NCBI RefSeq assembly: GCF_000172795.2
Contig: NZ_CP020950.1
Span: forward strand, 124,001-188,000
Source of the DNA: Rhizobium sp. CIAT894
GTDB taxonomy: Bacteria > Pseudomonadota > Alphaproteobacteria > Rhizobiales > Rhizobiaceae
Length of the DNA: 64,000 nucleotides
Direction: 5' to 3'
The notes under the pieces were generated by a model, which was given only the letters and a program-made list of their open reading frames with translations, had not been told where the DNA came from and searched no databases. Positions 1 to 8,902 of the stretch are shown piece after piece; position 1 is the stretch's first letter; every line of letters begins with the position of its first letter. Position numbers and translations under genes: made by a program.

Positions 1-78
1 CTTTTCGAGGAGATGAATGGGCCGTCCGGTGCGGTCGGCCGCCACCGCCAAGGCTTCGCGTCGGTTATCCTTTGACAA
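1..78 (-). CDS. AbiEii-like nucleotidyltransferase toxin, N-terminal fragment cut by window edge
   Basis: Only the first residues are visible, reading out of the window on the minus strand. They include DNRREALAVAADRTGRP followed by IHLLEK, which resembles the beginning of AbiEii (DUF1814) toxins of type IV toxin-antitoxin systems, where LEK precedes the nucleotidyltransferase core. No ATG lies in frame after the upstream TAG stop. A TTG at 78 is the most plausible start, with a non-standard start slightly upstream possible. It directly follows and nearly overlaps the antitoxin-like gene, as expected for an abiE operon. The assignment rests on a short stretch plus context. Confidence 0.5.
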   Translation of the reverse strand, partial: MSKDNRREALAVAADRTGRPIHLLEK

Positions 79-91
79 GGTCAGAAACAGA

Positions 92-680
92 TCAGCGATG
101 CGCAGCCTTTCCTACGCTTCTTGCAAGCCAGGTCGGAAACTGCGGAGCCGCCGCCACCAGCTCGCCGAACGCGTCTGGCGGCAGCTTTCGCTTGATCCGC
201 GACAGTGCTTCATCGACCCTCTCCGGCCCAAGCCATGCAAGTGCGCGGACCGCCACGCCAGCAGGCTGCCAAGGCCAATTGCCAGCGCGGCACGTGCTTG
301 AGCTCGACCGTCTGCTGTCCAAGGGTCATCGTCCGGCTACGGCCGGATGTCAGGTAGACGGAGCGGACCGGGACCTGGGAGGTCAGGCCCAGGGCATTTG
401 CCGCGGCGGCGCCATTCGAGACGATGACCTCACCGCGCTGCTGCGCCACCGCCTCTACGGCCTGTTCGACCGTCGGCGGCCGACTGCCAAAGCGACTTTT
501 GACGGGCCGCATATAGATACCACGGCCCGCCCGGACGAGCTCGCCACGCTCGGCCAGGCGCGACAGAGCCCGATCCAGGGCGGCTCGATTTCCGAGATGC
601 AAAAAGCTCTTTGCCGAAAGCGCGGATCCTTCCGGCAGTCGTTCAGCATGTCCCATGATTTGCGATGTCAGCTTTTGCAT
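92..680 (-). pseudogene. AbiEi-type antitoxin/transcriptional repressor (DUF6088-like), frameshifted
   Basis: The first ~135 residues (from 680) form a winged-helix region (SAKSFLHLGNRAALDRALSR, then LVRAGRGIYMRP) typical of AbiEi/DUF6088 antitoxins. The original frame then runs out of sense after WQLALA. The next frame continues the family-like C-terminus (AGVAVRALAWLGPERVDEAL, ending WLARSVGKAAHR) and stops at 92. A single indel near 275-283 therefore splits the gene. It is either a natural frameshift or a sequencing error. Family knowledge: AbiEi neutralises AbiEii and represses its own promoter. A matching inverted repeat lies at 693-718, and the toxin-like gene follows immediately. Confidence 0.6.
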
Positions 681-692
681 GGCATTTCTCTT

Positions 693-718
693 GTCAGAAA
701 TATATGCAAGTTTCTGAC
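693..718. promoter_or_regulatory. Inverted repeat upstream of abiEi-like gene (probable autoregulatory operator)
   Basis: GTCAGAAA (693-700) and TTTCTGAC (711-718) form a perfect 8-bp inverted repeat with a 10-bp spacer, 12 bp upstream of the antitoxin ATG. AbiEi antitoxins of studied systems repress their own operon through inverted repeats in this position. The repeat is seen directly; the operator role is inferred. Confidence 0.55.
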
Positions 719-801
719 AGTTTGCAATGAGAGGGGAAGACGGCGAGCCCGGACGGTGCTGACCAATTTTTATCGGTCAGTGACCCGCTGTCTCTTCACA
801 A

Positions 802-1011
802 TCACGATTCATCTATCAGGCCGTCAAACACTTCCACCATCGCATCGCTGATGGCCTTGCCTAGCGCGGCTGCAGCGTTTGCAAGCGCCTCGTCGTCCAT
901 ATCGCGAGCGGCCATCGCAAAAGCAGTTCCCTCGGACGTTACGATTTCCCGCGCCCGCTCAATTGCCCAAAGGCCGAAGTCGCTGCGGCTGCTGATTTCC
1001 ACGGTTTCCAT
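802..1011 (-). CDS. Small hypothetical protein (69 aa)
   Basis: A short acidic protein starting METVEISSRSDFGLWAIERA, with no signal peptide or membrane segment. An AGGAG ribosome-binding site lies 5 bp upstream of the ATG at 1011, which supports a real gene. I do not recognise the family. It lies between the toxin-antitoxin remnant and the first T3SS gene, transcribed away from the latter, so its link to secretion is unclear. Confidence 0.45.
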   Translation of the reverse strand: METVEISSRSDFGLWAIERAREIVTSEGTAFAMAARDMDDEALANAAAALGKAISDAMVEVFDGLIDES

Positions 1012-1334
1012 GTTGTCTCCTGATTTGTTCGAGAGGACGGCTTATACCGATTTGCCGGACAATGCAGTCTGAAAACCGAGCCCGAGGACCGACTTCGATC
1101 TGTCTCGTGAGCGCATTCCCTACGGGACCGTGCTCTATTGCGCCGCACCTTGGCGACTGCGGTGTCACCAGCATTTGTACTGCGGTATAATTTGGAAGCG
1201 CTATGTGGGGGTCAATGGTTCAATTTTGCCGCTCCGATAGCACCCATTTGTCATATCACTGAAAAACTTCTGACCTAACGAGGCTTTCCGGGCCTCCGTT
1301 CAGGGTGCGGCCGTCGATCAGGAGTGACGAAATC

Positions 1335-3944
1335 ATGTTGGAACGTGTTGGCAGCGGATCGAAAGAGGTCGAAACCCTGGTCGTGGACCTCGGCCAGAAA
1401 GACGTGACTGGCCGTTCTGCATCGACAAAAACCATCGACGCCGGCGAAATACGAAAGATCGCGCCGAGCGGTAACGGGCAGGCACTCGACATCTCCGCTG
1501 CGCGGGGCTTCGTCGGGTTTACCCAGAGCAAAAGCGGCGCCACCGCGATCCTGGTCGATGCAAAGGTGAGCACGCCCGAAACCGACCCGGGCAACGATCT
1601 CAAGATCGACCTGGACGGCTTGAAGAAGGTTGCCGCTTCCGAATTCGGCAGCACCGTGCCCAACAATATCACCCACCTGTTCAACCCGACCATCCAGGCG
1701 ATGGCCAACCAGCTTTACGGGGGAGACAGCCCCGAGGTGCGCGATCAGTTCAAGGCCGACGTCAAGGCGCTTCTCGGTCCGCTGCTCGACAAGGTCGGTG
1801 CCGGAGAGGTCAGTCAGGCTGATCTTGGCGGCCTTCTGGAGCGCCTGACGTCGCAGTTGGCGGCTCCCGGCGGCAAGGAAGTCTGGGGTTACCGCCACGC
1901 GGTGCAGACCGCGCTCGAAGGGCTCGTCATGGGCGCCAGCCTGGTCTCGAAGTTGCCGGCCAATGCCGAGTGGGACAAGAGCGTCTCGCCGCTGCCCTCC
2001 AACAATCTCGCCAGCTATTCGTTCAACGACGTCATGGCGGCGATCATGATCGGCACCGGGCTGGCCGGCAAGGGCATTGCCGCCAACGGCTCAGACGGCG
2101 GGCGCTTCTTCGCCGGCAGCGGCGGCGACGCCTGGATCGCCGAGCGCATGTTCGCCACCAAGGACAATGGCTGGAGCAAGACCATCCAAAGTCTCGATCT
2201 GCCCTATATCGACAGCGACTATCTGACATCCAGCCTCAAGAAGATGGACCTTGTCATGTCGGGCTCGGATGCCATCGAGCCGGTCGTGGAGCGCCCGATC
2301 GACGAGAACGACATCCTGGAAAGCAAGGTGCTGCGCGGCTACGCTCCGTCGACCGCCTATGAGCCGACGCTGAAGAAGCTCGACGAACTCAAATACGGCA
2401 TTCTCGGCGACGCCGTGAAGGACGTGAACCGGGATTTCGTCGCGCCCGACAACATGGACCACCTCGACCAGCTGACGCCGGAACAGAAGGCGACGCTGCT
2501 CTACGATCTCATCGAGATCAAACAGCAGTTCAATGGCTATATGAACCAGTATGGCGACAGCGTGCCCGATGGCGAGCGCGTCGGCAAGGACCTCGATGCG
2601 CGGATCGAAAAGCTGACGGCCGATCCGGCGACGCAGCAGCATCTCTCGGATATCTTCGCGAGCGGCATGAAGGAATATCTGCAGCGACCGGAGAATTCCG
2701 ATCTGCTCACCAACATCGAGGACGCCTATCTGATCGACATCGGCGGCGGCAAGGCGATCGACCGGGCGCTGAGCGCCGGCAAGAGCTTCGAAGATGCCCT
2801 GAAGGATTATTATTCCGAACTCAACACCCTCGTCGATCTCCTGCCCCAGGATTATATCGATGCGCATCTCGACGCCGCGAACGTCACCTTCGCCAATATC
2901 GTCAAGGAACATTATATCGGCGACGGCCAGGGTGTCGATCTCGAGCCGCTGCTGTCGGGGCCGGATGACACCTTCGAGCCCGGGGCGACGAATGACGCCA
3001 TCAGCCAGTTGGCAACTACGTTCGCCGGGGATTTCATCAGCAAAAACGGCCCGGCCGATGGCGGCGAAACGCTGAAACAGAACCTGGCGCAGGATATAGC
3101 GCGCGACGTCGACGGCGTTCTGCGGATGGTGCGCGGCGGTATGAAGCTCGACGATGCGCTCGCCTCCTTCAAGGATTCGCTCGATCTGCCGCGCCAGACC
3201 CGGACACCTGCCGGCATCGATGCCGAGGTGTACAAGGCCGGTCTGGTGCACGCCGTGCAGATGCTGACGATGTCGAGCGTGCTGGTGGCGCGCGGCCTCG
3301 GCGTCGGCGGCAAGTGGACGCCGGCCGATATCGCCGCCGCGGTCGGCTCGGCGACGCAGATCGTCGGCATGACGATGGAAGGTCTCGGCAAGAACCTCGA
3401 CGTTGCCGGCAAACCGTTCAGCGCCTTCGGCAATCAGCCTGGCAGCTGGGGCAAGGGGATCTCGATGAACTTCTCGCCGAAGACGATGGAAGCGGCAGGC
3501 AAGATCCTCGGCGCGGCCGGCGGCCTCGCCATGGCCGGCCTCGGCTTCTATTCGGCGTCGCGGTCGATGAAGGCCGGCGACCGCGCCAAGGGCGCGCTCG
3601 AAATAATCGGCGGCATTGCCGGTACCGGCAACGCGCTGATCGGTTTCTCCGAGGCGATGCTTTATCTGACCAATGCCATGTCCCGTGCCTTTTCCGGACT
3701 CGGAACGGTGGCGCCGGAAGTCGTGACCATCTTCAGCAGCGCCGCCAAAACCGGCCTTGCCGCGGCCGGACTGGTCACCGGCCTCGTTGCCTCGGCCGTC
3801 GGGCTGGCGCTTGGTCTGTGGGATATGGCCAATGGCGTGAAGAAGCTCGACAAAATGGAAAAGCAGCTGAACGAGAAGCTTGAACGCTACACCGGCGAGT
3901 CCGTGCATCTCGAATTTTGGCCAGACCCGTCATTCATCTGGTAG
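1335..3944 (+). CDS. HrpK/HrpF/NopX-like T3SS translocator candidate 1
   Basis: An 869-residue protein with no N-terminal signal peptide, as expected for a T3SS substrate. The ATG at 1335 is chosen over a GTG at 1305 because GGAG sits at 1321-1324. Order of parts: a short unique N-terminus (~1-85), a block shared almost identically with the next gene (~88-310), an all-alpha HrpK-like region containing LTPEQKATLLYDLIEIKQQF (~380-560), and a C-terminal half with Ala/Gly-rich hydrophobic segments (~700-850) that could insert in a host membrane. HrpK/HrpF/NopX proteins are translocon-associated T3SS substrates. The family call comes from general resemblance and gene context, so the role is probable rather than certain. 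Confidence 0.6.
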   Translation: MLERVGSGSKEVETLVVDLGQKDVTGRSASTKTIDAGEIRKIAPSGNGQALDISAARGFVGFTQSKSGATAILVDAKVSTPETDPGNDLKIDLDGLKKVAASEFGSTVPNNITHLFNPTIQAMANQLYGGDSPEVRDQFKADVKALLGPLLDKVGAGEVSQADLGGLLERLTSQLAAPGGKEVWGYRHAVQTALEGLVMGASLVSKLPANAEWDKSVSPLPSNNLASYSFNDVMAAIMIGTGLAGKGIAANGSDGGRFFAGSGGDAWIAERMFATKDNGWSKTIQSLDLPYIDSDYLTSSLKKMDLVMSGSDAIEPVVERPIDENDILESKVLRGYAPSTAYEPTLKKLDELKYGILGDAVKDVNRDFVAPDNMDHLDQLTPEQKATLLYDLIEIKQQFNGYMNQYGDSVPDGERVGKDLDARIEKLTADPATQQHLSDIFASGMKEYLQRPENSDLLTNIEDAYLIDIGGGKAIDRALSAGKSFEDALKDYYSELNTLVDLLPQDYIDAHLDAANVTFANIVKEHYIGDGQGVDLEPLLSGPDDTFEPGATNDAISQLATTFAGDFISKNGPADGGETLKQNLAQDIARDVDGVLRMVRGGMKLDDALASFKDSLDLPRQTRTPAGIDAEVYKAGLVHAVQMLTMSSVLVARGLGVGGKWTPADIAAAVGSATQIVGMTMEGLGKNLDVAGKPFSAFGNQPGSWGKGISMNFSPKTMEAAGKILGAAGGLAMAGLGFYSASRSMKAGDRAKGALEIIGGIAGTGNALIGFSEAMLYLTNAMSRAFSGLGTVAPEVVTIFSSAAKTGLAAAGLVTGLVASAVGLALGLWDMANGVKKLDKMEKQLNEKLERYTGESVHLEFWPDPSFIW
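1595..2264 (+). repeat. Direct repeat copy A (shared translocator block, ~670 bp)
   Basis: This segment aligns without gaps to 5236-5905 at a constant offset of 3641 bp. It begins at CGATCTCAAGATCGACCT. Identity is very high at both ends and lower near 1800-1890. The position differs relative to the surrounding domains in the two genes, pointing to duplication plus shuffling or gene conversion. Confidence 0.9.
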
Positions 3945-4165
3945 AGGCAGAGGGGCGGCAACGATGACCGCCACAGCCTGGGAAATACCCTGCGACCCCT
4001 CGGTAAAAATGTGATTTTTGATCTCCAGGCGCGAGGCCGCTGCATTTTATGCAACCGCGATGTCGCGATCGGGCTTGAATTATCACGCAAAGGTCGATCT
4101 TATGCCTAACGTAAGGTAAACGACGTCATCCGCGAAAAGCGGAAAAAGAAAATCAAAGGGAACGC

Positions 4166-7009
4166 ATGTCATCGATCGCACCAGCATCTTCGGATATCGA
4201 TACGGTTTCATTTCTCCGGCTAAACGCCAATTCCGATCCGAAGTCCGAAAATTCCACGAGCCAGGGCAAAACCACGAGCACCACGGTCAAGAAGGCATCG
4301 CCTTTTGCCTCTGACGGGACCACGACGGCAGCCCTGACGATTTTCTCCTCTATATCGGCGCAGACGAGCAGTCCGAAGTTCGTTTCGCTGGCCGCCACGT
4401 CGAATGGCACGTCCCGCCCTACCGCGCCGATCCAGCCGGTCATCGATCTCCTGTTCAATTCCGATTTCATGAGCGAGATCAATCAGGGCTTCATGGAAGG
4501 GCTGAAGGACAAGGACAAATCCTTCGAGAGCATCGACGTCGTCAAAAACCCTCACAATTACACTGCCGAGCAGAAACTGATCATGTATCTCGATCTGCTT
4601 CAGACCAAGGCGACCTTCGGCCAATACAAGGACAGCCTCGGCGACAACCAGCGCGGCATCTACAACGACCAGGAGATCCTGAAGGATCTCGACAAGTCAA
4701 TCGCCATCCTGGGCTCGGACCCCGACGTCAACTCGCTGATGACGGAGAAGGCGCTGAAGGCCTTCAAGCTGATCTTCTCCGGTTATCGCGTGGCGCCGGC
4801 CGATACGAACAAGGACGCTTCCGAGATCATCAACGACACGATAACGCGTGACGAGAAGATGAAGGACCTGCGTACGAAGGTCGAGGATGCCTTTGAGCGC
4901 GACATCGTCAATGGCGGCCTGCTGAATGACGGTCTCAAATCCGGCAAGGACGTCACCACCATTCTCAAGGAATATAATGCCGCCCTCGGCTTCTATTCCA
5001 TGGTGCTTCCCGACGATTTCGTAAAGCAGCGCTCGGCGATTGCCGACAAGACCTATGCCGAATTCTTCGACAAGAACGTGCTGCCGACGATCTCCGATCC
5101 GACGACGGCGCTCGATGGCCTGATCCGCATGGGACTGGCCGGCAACAAGACCGAGCGGGAACTGAAGGGGCTCGGCTCCATCCTGCCGGTTGTGGATTTC
5201 GACCAGTCGCTCGGGCTCGGCGGGAGCCTGTTCCCCGATCTCAAGATCGACCTCGACGGTTTGAAAAAGGTTGCCGCTTCCGAATTCGGCAGCACCGTGC
5301 CCAACAATATCACCCACCTGTTCAACCCGACCATCCAGGCGATGGCCAACCAGTTTTACGGGTCAGACAGCCCCGAGGTGCGCGATCAGTTCAAGGCCGA
5401 CGTCAAGGCGCTTCTCGGTCCGCTGCTCGACAAGGTAGGCGCCGGAGAAATCGGCATCGGCGATCTCGCCGGCAATCTGGAGCGCCTGACGTCGCGCCTG
5501 AGCGCACCCGGCGGCAAGGAGGTCTTGGGCTACCGCCATGCGGTGCAGACCGCGCTGGAAGGGCTCGTCATGGGCGCCAGCCTGGTCTCGAAGTTGCCGG
5601 CCAATGCCGAGTGGGACAAGAGCGTCTCGCCGCTGCCCTCCAGCAATCTCGCCAGCTATTCGTTCAACGACGTCATGGCGGCAATCATGATCGGCACCGG
5701 GCTGGCCGGCAAGGGCATTGCCGCCAACGGCTCAGACGGCGGGCGCTTCTTCGCCGGCAGCGGGGGCGACGCCTGGATCGCCGAGCGCATGTTCGCCACC
5801 AAGGACAATGGCTGGAGCAAGACCATCCAAAGTCTCGATCTGCCCTATATCGACAGCGAATATCTGACATCGAGCCTCAAGGACATGGGACTTTCCATGT
5901 CAGGCCTGATGAAGACGCTGATGCCCGGCACGGATGTGATCGATCCAATCATCGTCGACGGCAAGACCGCCGAAGAGGCGATCAAGAAGATCATCGCCCC
6001 GAGCCTCGACGCGCTGGCGGAAACCCTGTTCAAGGGCAATGCCGATGCCATGGCGCAATACAAGACCAATTTCACGACGATCTTCACCGCGCTTTGGGCG
6101 ACGATGCGACCGGGCGGCAGCGTCGAAACGATCAAGGCCGACCTTGCCAAGCTGATCGACAAGACCGCGACGGCGGCGCCGGCAGGGGTCGATCCTGTCA
6201 AATACAAGGCGGCGCTCTCTTCCGGCGTGATGTCGGTGCTTACCGCATCCCGCTCCATCTATGCCGGCCTCAACATGACGAGCCCGACCTGGGACAGCAT
6301 CGGCATCGTGGTTCTGCACGCCCTTGGCGCTCTCGCGCACATGGGCAGTGCGCTCGGCTCGGCGATCAAAGCCTCGAATTTTTCGCTGCTGGATGGGATC
6401 AGTTCACTCGTCGGCGTTTCCGACGAGCTGGCGCGGGCGCAGCGCAGCGTGCTCTCCGCCTTTTTCAAGAATGGTGCGACGACGGTTGGCGCCGTTGCCG
6501 GCGTCGCTTGGCTGCCGGTGGAATATTACCAGTTCCTGCAGGGGCTCACCAGTGGCAAGGGCGATCCGGTCGATCTCATCTTCATGGGTATCGGAACCGC
6601 GGCGGACACGGTCGGCGCGATCGAGGGCATCGCAGGCGTTGCCAATATGCTGGTGAATTCCACCTTCCTCGGGCGCACGGGCGCAACGGTAGCGCTCGTC
6701 TCCGGCGGCTTCTCGCTCGCCTTCGCGATCGCCGGCGCGGTGTCCTGGGCGGCCTGGGCGGGCTTTGCCATCTACCAGAGCATCAAGCAGGAAAAAGCCT
6801 TCCACAAGCAGACCGACATGATGAACGACATGCTTAAGCGCACTGTCAACGACACGGTCGGCATCTACGCCAAAACAGGTCAGCGCGTCGGCGCCAAGGG
6901 CGGCGTCGCCCCCGCGCCCCGCGACCCGGAACAGCGCGAGCTGACCCCTGAGAACTGGGACGCGATCATCGCCGATATCGAGAAGCGCCGCGGTACGGCG
7001 GTGGGCTGA
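4166..7009 (+). CDS. HrpK/HrpF/NopX-like T3SS translocator candidate 2
   Basis: A 947-residue paralogue of the preceding gene with no signal peptide. The N-terminal ~80 residues are rich in Ser and Thr, typical of a T3SS export signal. The HrpK-like alpha-helical region (NYTAEQKLIMYLDLLQTKAT) comes first (~125-340). The block shared with the other paralogue follows (~357-580). The C-terminal hydrophobic Gly/Ala segments (~770-890) come last. The order of the two central regions is thus reversed relative to candidate 1. AAAGGGA lies just upstream of the ATG. The likely role is pore formation or effector delivery at the host membrane, inferred from family and context. Confidence 0.6.
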   Translation: MSSIAPASSDIDTVSFLRLNANSDPKSENSTSQGKTTSTTVKKASPFASDGTTTAALTIFSSISAQTSSPKFVSLAATSNGTSRPTAPIQPVIDLLFNSDFMSEINQGFMEGLKDKDKSFESIDVVKNPHNYTAEQKLIMYLDLLQTKATFGQYKDSLGDNQRGIYNDQEILKDLDKSIAILGSDPDVNSLMTEKALKAFKLIFSGYRVAPADTNKDASEIINDTITRDEKMKDLRTKVEDAFERDIVNGGLLNDGLKSGKDVTTILKEYNAALGFYSMVLPDDFVKQRSAIADKTYAEFFDKNVLPTISDPTTALDGLIRMGLAGNKTERELKGLGSILPVVDFDQSLGLGGSLFPDLKIDLDGLKKVAASEFGSTVPNNITHLFNPTIQAMANQFYGSDSPEVRDQFKADVKALLGPLLDKVGAGEIGIGDLAGNLERLTSRLSAPGGKEVLGYRHAVQTALEGLVMGASLVSKLPANAEWDKSVSPLPSSNLASYSFNDVMAAIMIGTGLAGKGIAANGSDGGRFFAGSGGDAWIAERMFATKDNGWSKTIQSLDLPYIDSEYLTSSLKDMGLSMSGLMKTLMPGTDVIDPIIVDGKTAEEAIKKIIAPSLDALAETLFKGNADAMAQYKTNFTTIFTALWATMRPGGSVETIKADLAKLIDKTATAAPAGVDPVKYKAALSSGVMSVLTASRSIYAGLNMTSPTWDSIGIVVLHALGALAHMGSALGSAIKASNFSLLDGISSLVGVSDELARAQRSVLSAFFKNGATTVGAVAGVAWLPVEYYQFLQGLTSGKGDPVDLIFMGIGTAADTVGAIEGIAGVANMLVNSTFLGRTGATVALVSGGFSLAFAIAGAVSWAAWAGFAIYQSIKQEKAFHKQTDMMNDMLKRTVNDTVGIYAKTGQRVGAKGGVAPAPRDPEQRELTPENWDAIIADIEKRRGTAVG
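5236..5905 (+). repeat. Direct repeat copy B (shared translocator block)
   Basis: Second copy of the segment at 1595-2264, in the same orientation and without gaps between the copies. From about 5530 to 5880 only a handful of bases differ, which suggests recent gene conversion. Recombination between copies would delete ~3.6 kb and fuse the two genes. Confidence 0.9.
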
Positions 7010-7030
7010 TCCGGGACGCTTTCGCAACAC

Positions 7031-7091
7031 CAAATATCTGGGTACTCACAGGCCCGGTTGGCGTAGAGGCGGTCGGGCCTGTGAATATTTG
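7031..7091. terminator. Stem-loop terminator candidate after translocator gene 2
   Basis: TCACAGGCCCG (7046-7056) pairs perfectly with CGGGCCTGTGA (7074-7084). An outer CAAATAT/ATATTTG pair extends the stem. No clear U-run follows, so it may end transcription only partly or act by stabilising mRNA. Confidence 0.5.
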
Positions 7092-7242
7092 ATAGCAATA
7101 AATTTAAGTATGAATTTCATGCGCAATCTGGATATCTGCTGCGCTTTATGGATAAAAACGTTCAATTTTAATATAAAGGTCGAGAAAGTTGTCAAAGCCG
7201 ATTGTAATTTCCGAAAATTAACCATCGGTTAAGTTTAAACAA

Positions 7243-7271
7243 TTGACCGGCCGTTTTTTTATCCATATCAA
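7243..7271 (+). promoter_or_regulatory. Sigma-70-like promoter of the main T3SS operon
   Basis: TTGACC (7243-7248), a 17-bp spacer and TATCAA (7266-7271) lie in an AT-rich stretch about 40 bp before the first gene of the long secretion operon. The spacing is ideal. No tts-box assignment was attempted. Confidence 0.45.
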
Positions 7272-7313
7272 ATCATGCATTCATTTTGATAACTCCTTGA
7301 TGGAAGTGCTCAT

Positions 7314-7571
7314 ATGGCCGTAGATGCAGTGAATTCCGACCTGAACCTGGCGCCTGCAAACCCTGTCTCGGTGGAACTGACGATTGATAAGACAGGTTCC
7401 AAGGACACCACAGGCAGCACGACGAAAAAGGTCGATCCGAACAGCGAGAGCGAGATTCTCTCCGCTGCCGTGGACGCGTTTCTGCCAGGCATGATTTCCA
7501 ACACCCTGATGCTGAACAATTCGCTTTTCAATTTCGCCAAGGAGGCGATCGACGAAGGCAGCGACGAGTAG
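7314..7571 (+). CDS. Small T3SS-associated protein (85 aa), possible secreted component
   Basis: First gene of the long T3SS operon, 50 bp upstream of nolB, with GGAAG ahead of its ATG. The N-terminus is polar and rich in Thr, Ser and Asp. The C-terminal part (AAVDAFLPGMISNTLMLNNS) looks amphipathic and helical. There is no signal peptide. I do not recognise the family. Position and size suggest a small Nop-type secreted protein or an inner component of the apparatus. Confidence 0.5.
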   Translation: MAVDAVNSDLNLAPANPVSVELTIDKTGSKDTTGSTTKKVDPNSESEILSAAVDAFLPGMISNTLMLNNSLFNFAKEAIDEGSDE

Positions 7572-7620
7572 GTTCCCGTTCATCGTTTGCAGTTGACGTG
7601 TACCGAGTTGAGGAATTGCA

Positions 7621-8097
7621 ATGAGTGGAGAAGAACTTACCGGCCGCGCCTTTACGCCGCCCGTCGACGGCGTATCGACAGGCAATGTGCTGAAGACCTC
7701 GGAGATCGTGGCGGAGCGGATCGGGCTGCAGCCGGCGGATTTCGCCGGCCTTCGGCCAACCGAACTCACCTCCATTCCCAACATCCAGGGCCGCAAGATC
7801 GCGCCTGAGTCCGACGCCGTCCCGCCCTCCTATTCACCGGAAGGCAATACCAGGCCCTCCAGCATTCTCGACCGGCTGTCGGCATTCTTCATGCCGGTGG
7901 CCGGGAACGGCCAGCCGGAGACGCCGCTGGTGCGATTTGCCGCGGACAAGGATCACAGCGGCCCGAAGATCGAAGACATCACGACATCGATCGACCGGCT
8001 GGAGAAATCACAGCAATTCGCGACCGGCACGACGCTGCTGTCGTCGCTCACCCAGTCGGTGATGTCGTCGTCCAAACGGCTGACGCAGGGCCAGTGA
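7621..8097 (+). CDS. nolB: NolB/NopB-like protein (SctI-type inner rod candidate)
   Basis: 158 residues, directly upstream of and overlapping rhcJ, exactly where nolB/nopB lies in other rhizobial T3SS clusters. The C-terminal helix (ATGTTLLSSLTQSVMSSSKR) resembles the polymerising C-terminus of inner-rod proteins. The N-terminal two-thirds is Pro-rich and variable. TTGAGGA before the ATG is a fair ribosome-binding site. The role as inner rod or extracellular appendage protein is inferred from synteny and this C-terminal helix. Confidence 0.6.
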   Translation: MSGEELTGRAFTPPVDGVSTGNVLKTSEIVAERIGLQPADFAGLRPTELTSIPNIQGRKIAPESDAVPPSYSPEGNTRPSSILDRLSAFFMPVAGNGQPETPLVRFAADKDHSGPKIEDITTSIDRLEKSQQFATGTTLLSSLTQSVMSSSKRLTQGQ

Positions 8098-8900
8098 ATA
8101 TCATGATCACATCGGCCCTTGCGAGATCACCGATCACTTCGCCCGCGCGCAAAGTCCTTCCGAAGGCCGCCATGCTCGCCCTCTGCCTGTTCCTCGCCGC
8201 CTGCAGCCAGGACGTGCTGACGGGACTCGATCAGCGCGATGCGCTGGATGCTCAGGTCCTGCTCGAACGCGCCGGCATCTCCGTCACCATGAAGAGCGAA
8301 AAGGGCGGGACCTATGCGATCGCCGCTGAAACAGCCGATCATGCCCGGGCGATCGAGTTGCTGGCGGGCGCCGGTCTGCCGCGTCAGTCGTTCGGAAATG
8401 TCGCCGAACTCTTTCCCGGCAACGGCTTCCTTGTGACGCCTTACGAACAAAAAGCCCGGATGAGCTACGCCATCGAGCAGCAGCTTGCCGAAACGCTTTC
8501 GGGGCTTGACGGCGTGGCGACGGCGCGCGTCCATGTGGTGCTGCCGGAGGAAAACGGCCGCGGGCTCATCAAGGAAAAGGCGAGGGCGGCGGCCGTGCTG
8601 CAATATCGCCCCGGCGCCAATCTCAACGAGATCGACATGAAGAGCCGATCCGTTCTGGTCAACAGCATCCGCGACCTCTCATATGAAGATGTTTCGGTGG
8701 TGGTCAGCCCCTGGTCGGAGGTCGGCGCGCCGGCGGCCCCGGCGGCAACCGTGACGCCGGCACCCGCCGCAGCGCCATTCTCGATGGTGCAAAGCGCTCT
8801 CTCGGCTTTCAAGGCCCCCAATCTGGCCATGATCGGCGCAATTATCCTCGCCATCGGGGCATGCCTGCTGCTGCTGTTGCCGCAGCGGAAGGAGCGCTGA
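8094..8900 (+). CDS. rhcJ: RhcJ / SctJ, inner-membrane ring lipoprotein
   Basis: 268-residue YscJ/PrgK/FliF-family lipoprotein that forms an inner-membrane ring of the basal body. A signal peptide ends in the lipobox LAAC with the lipidated Cys near residue 37. The periplasmic ring-building domain (ISVTMKSEKGGTYAIAAE, then MSYAIEQQLAETLSGLDGV, then ARVHVVLPEE) follows. A C-terminal transmembrane segment (~245-262) ends in a basic tail. The GTG at 8094 overlaps the nolB stop; an ATG at 8103 is an alternative. Known as nolT in older rhizobial naming. Confidence 0.92.
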   Translation: MNIMITSALARSPITSPARKVLPKAAMLALCLFLAACSQDVLTGLDQRDALDAQVLLERAGISVTMKSEKGGTYAIAAETADHARAIELLAGAGLPRQSFGNVAELFPGNGFLVTPYEQKARMSYAIEQQLAETLSGLDGVATARVHVVLPEENGRGLIKEKARAAAVLQYRPGANLNEIDMKSRSVLVNSIRDLSYEDVSVVVSPWSEVGAPAAPAATVTPAPAAAPFSMVQSALSAFKAPNLAMIGAIILAIGACLLLLLPQRKER

Positions 8901-8902
8901 GC

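Noticed and set aside
2091..3908. A 605-codon minus-strand frame inside the first translocator gene
   Set aside because: Composition is that of a shadow frame, there is no ribosome-binding site, and the paralogous block supports the plus-strand frame.
5611..6837. A 408-codon plus-strand frame inside translocator gene 2 in another frame
   Set aside because: Arg/His/Gly-rich shadow, with a similar shadow in the duplicated block of gene 1; no ribosome-binding site.
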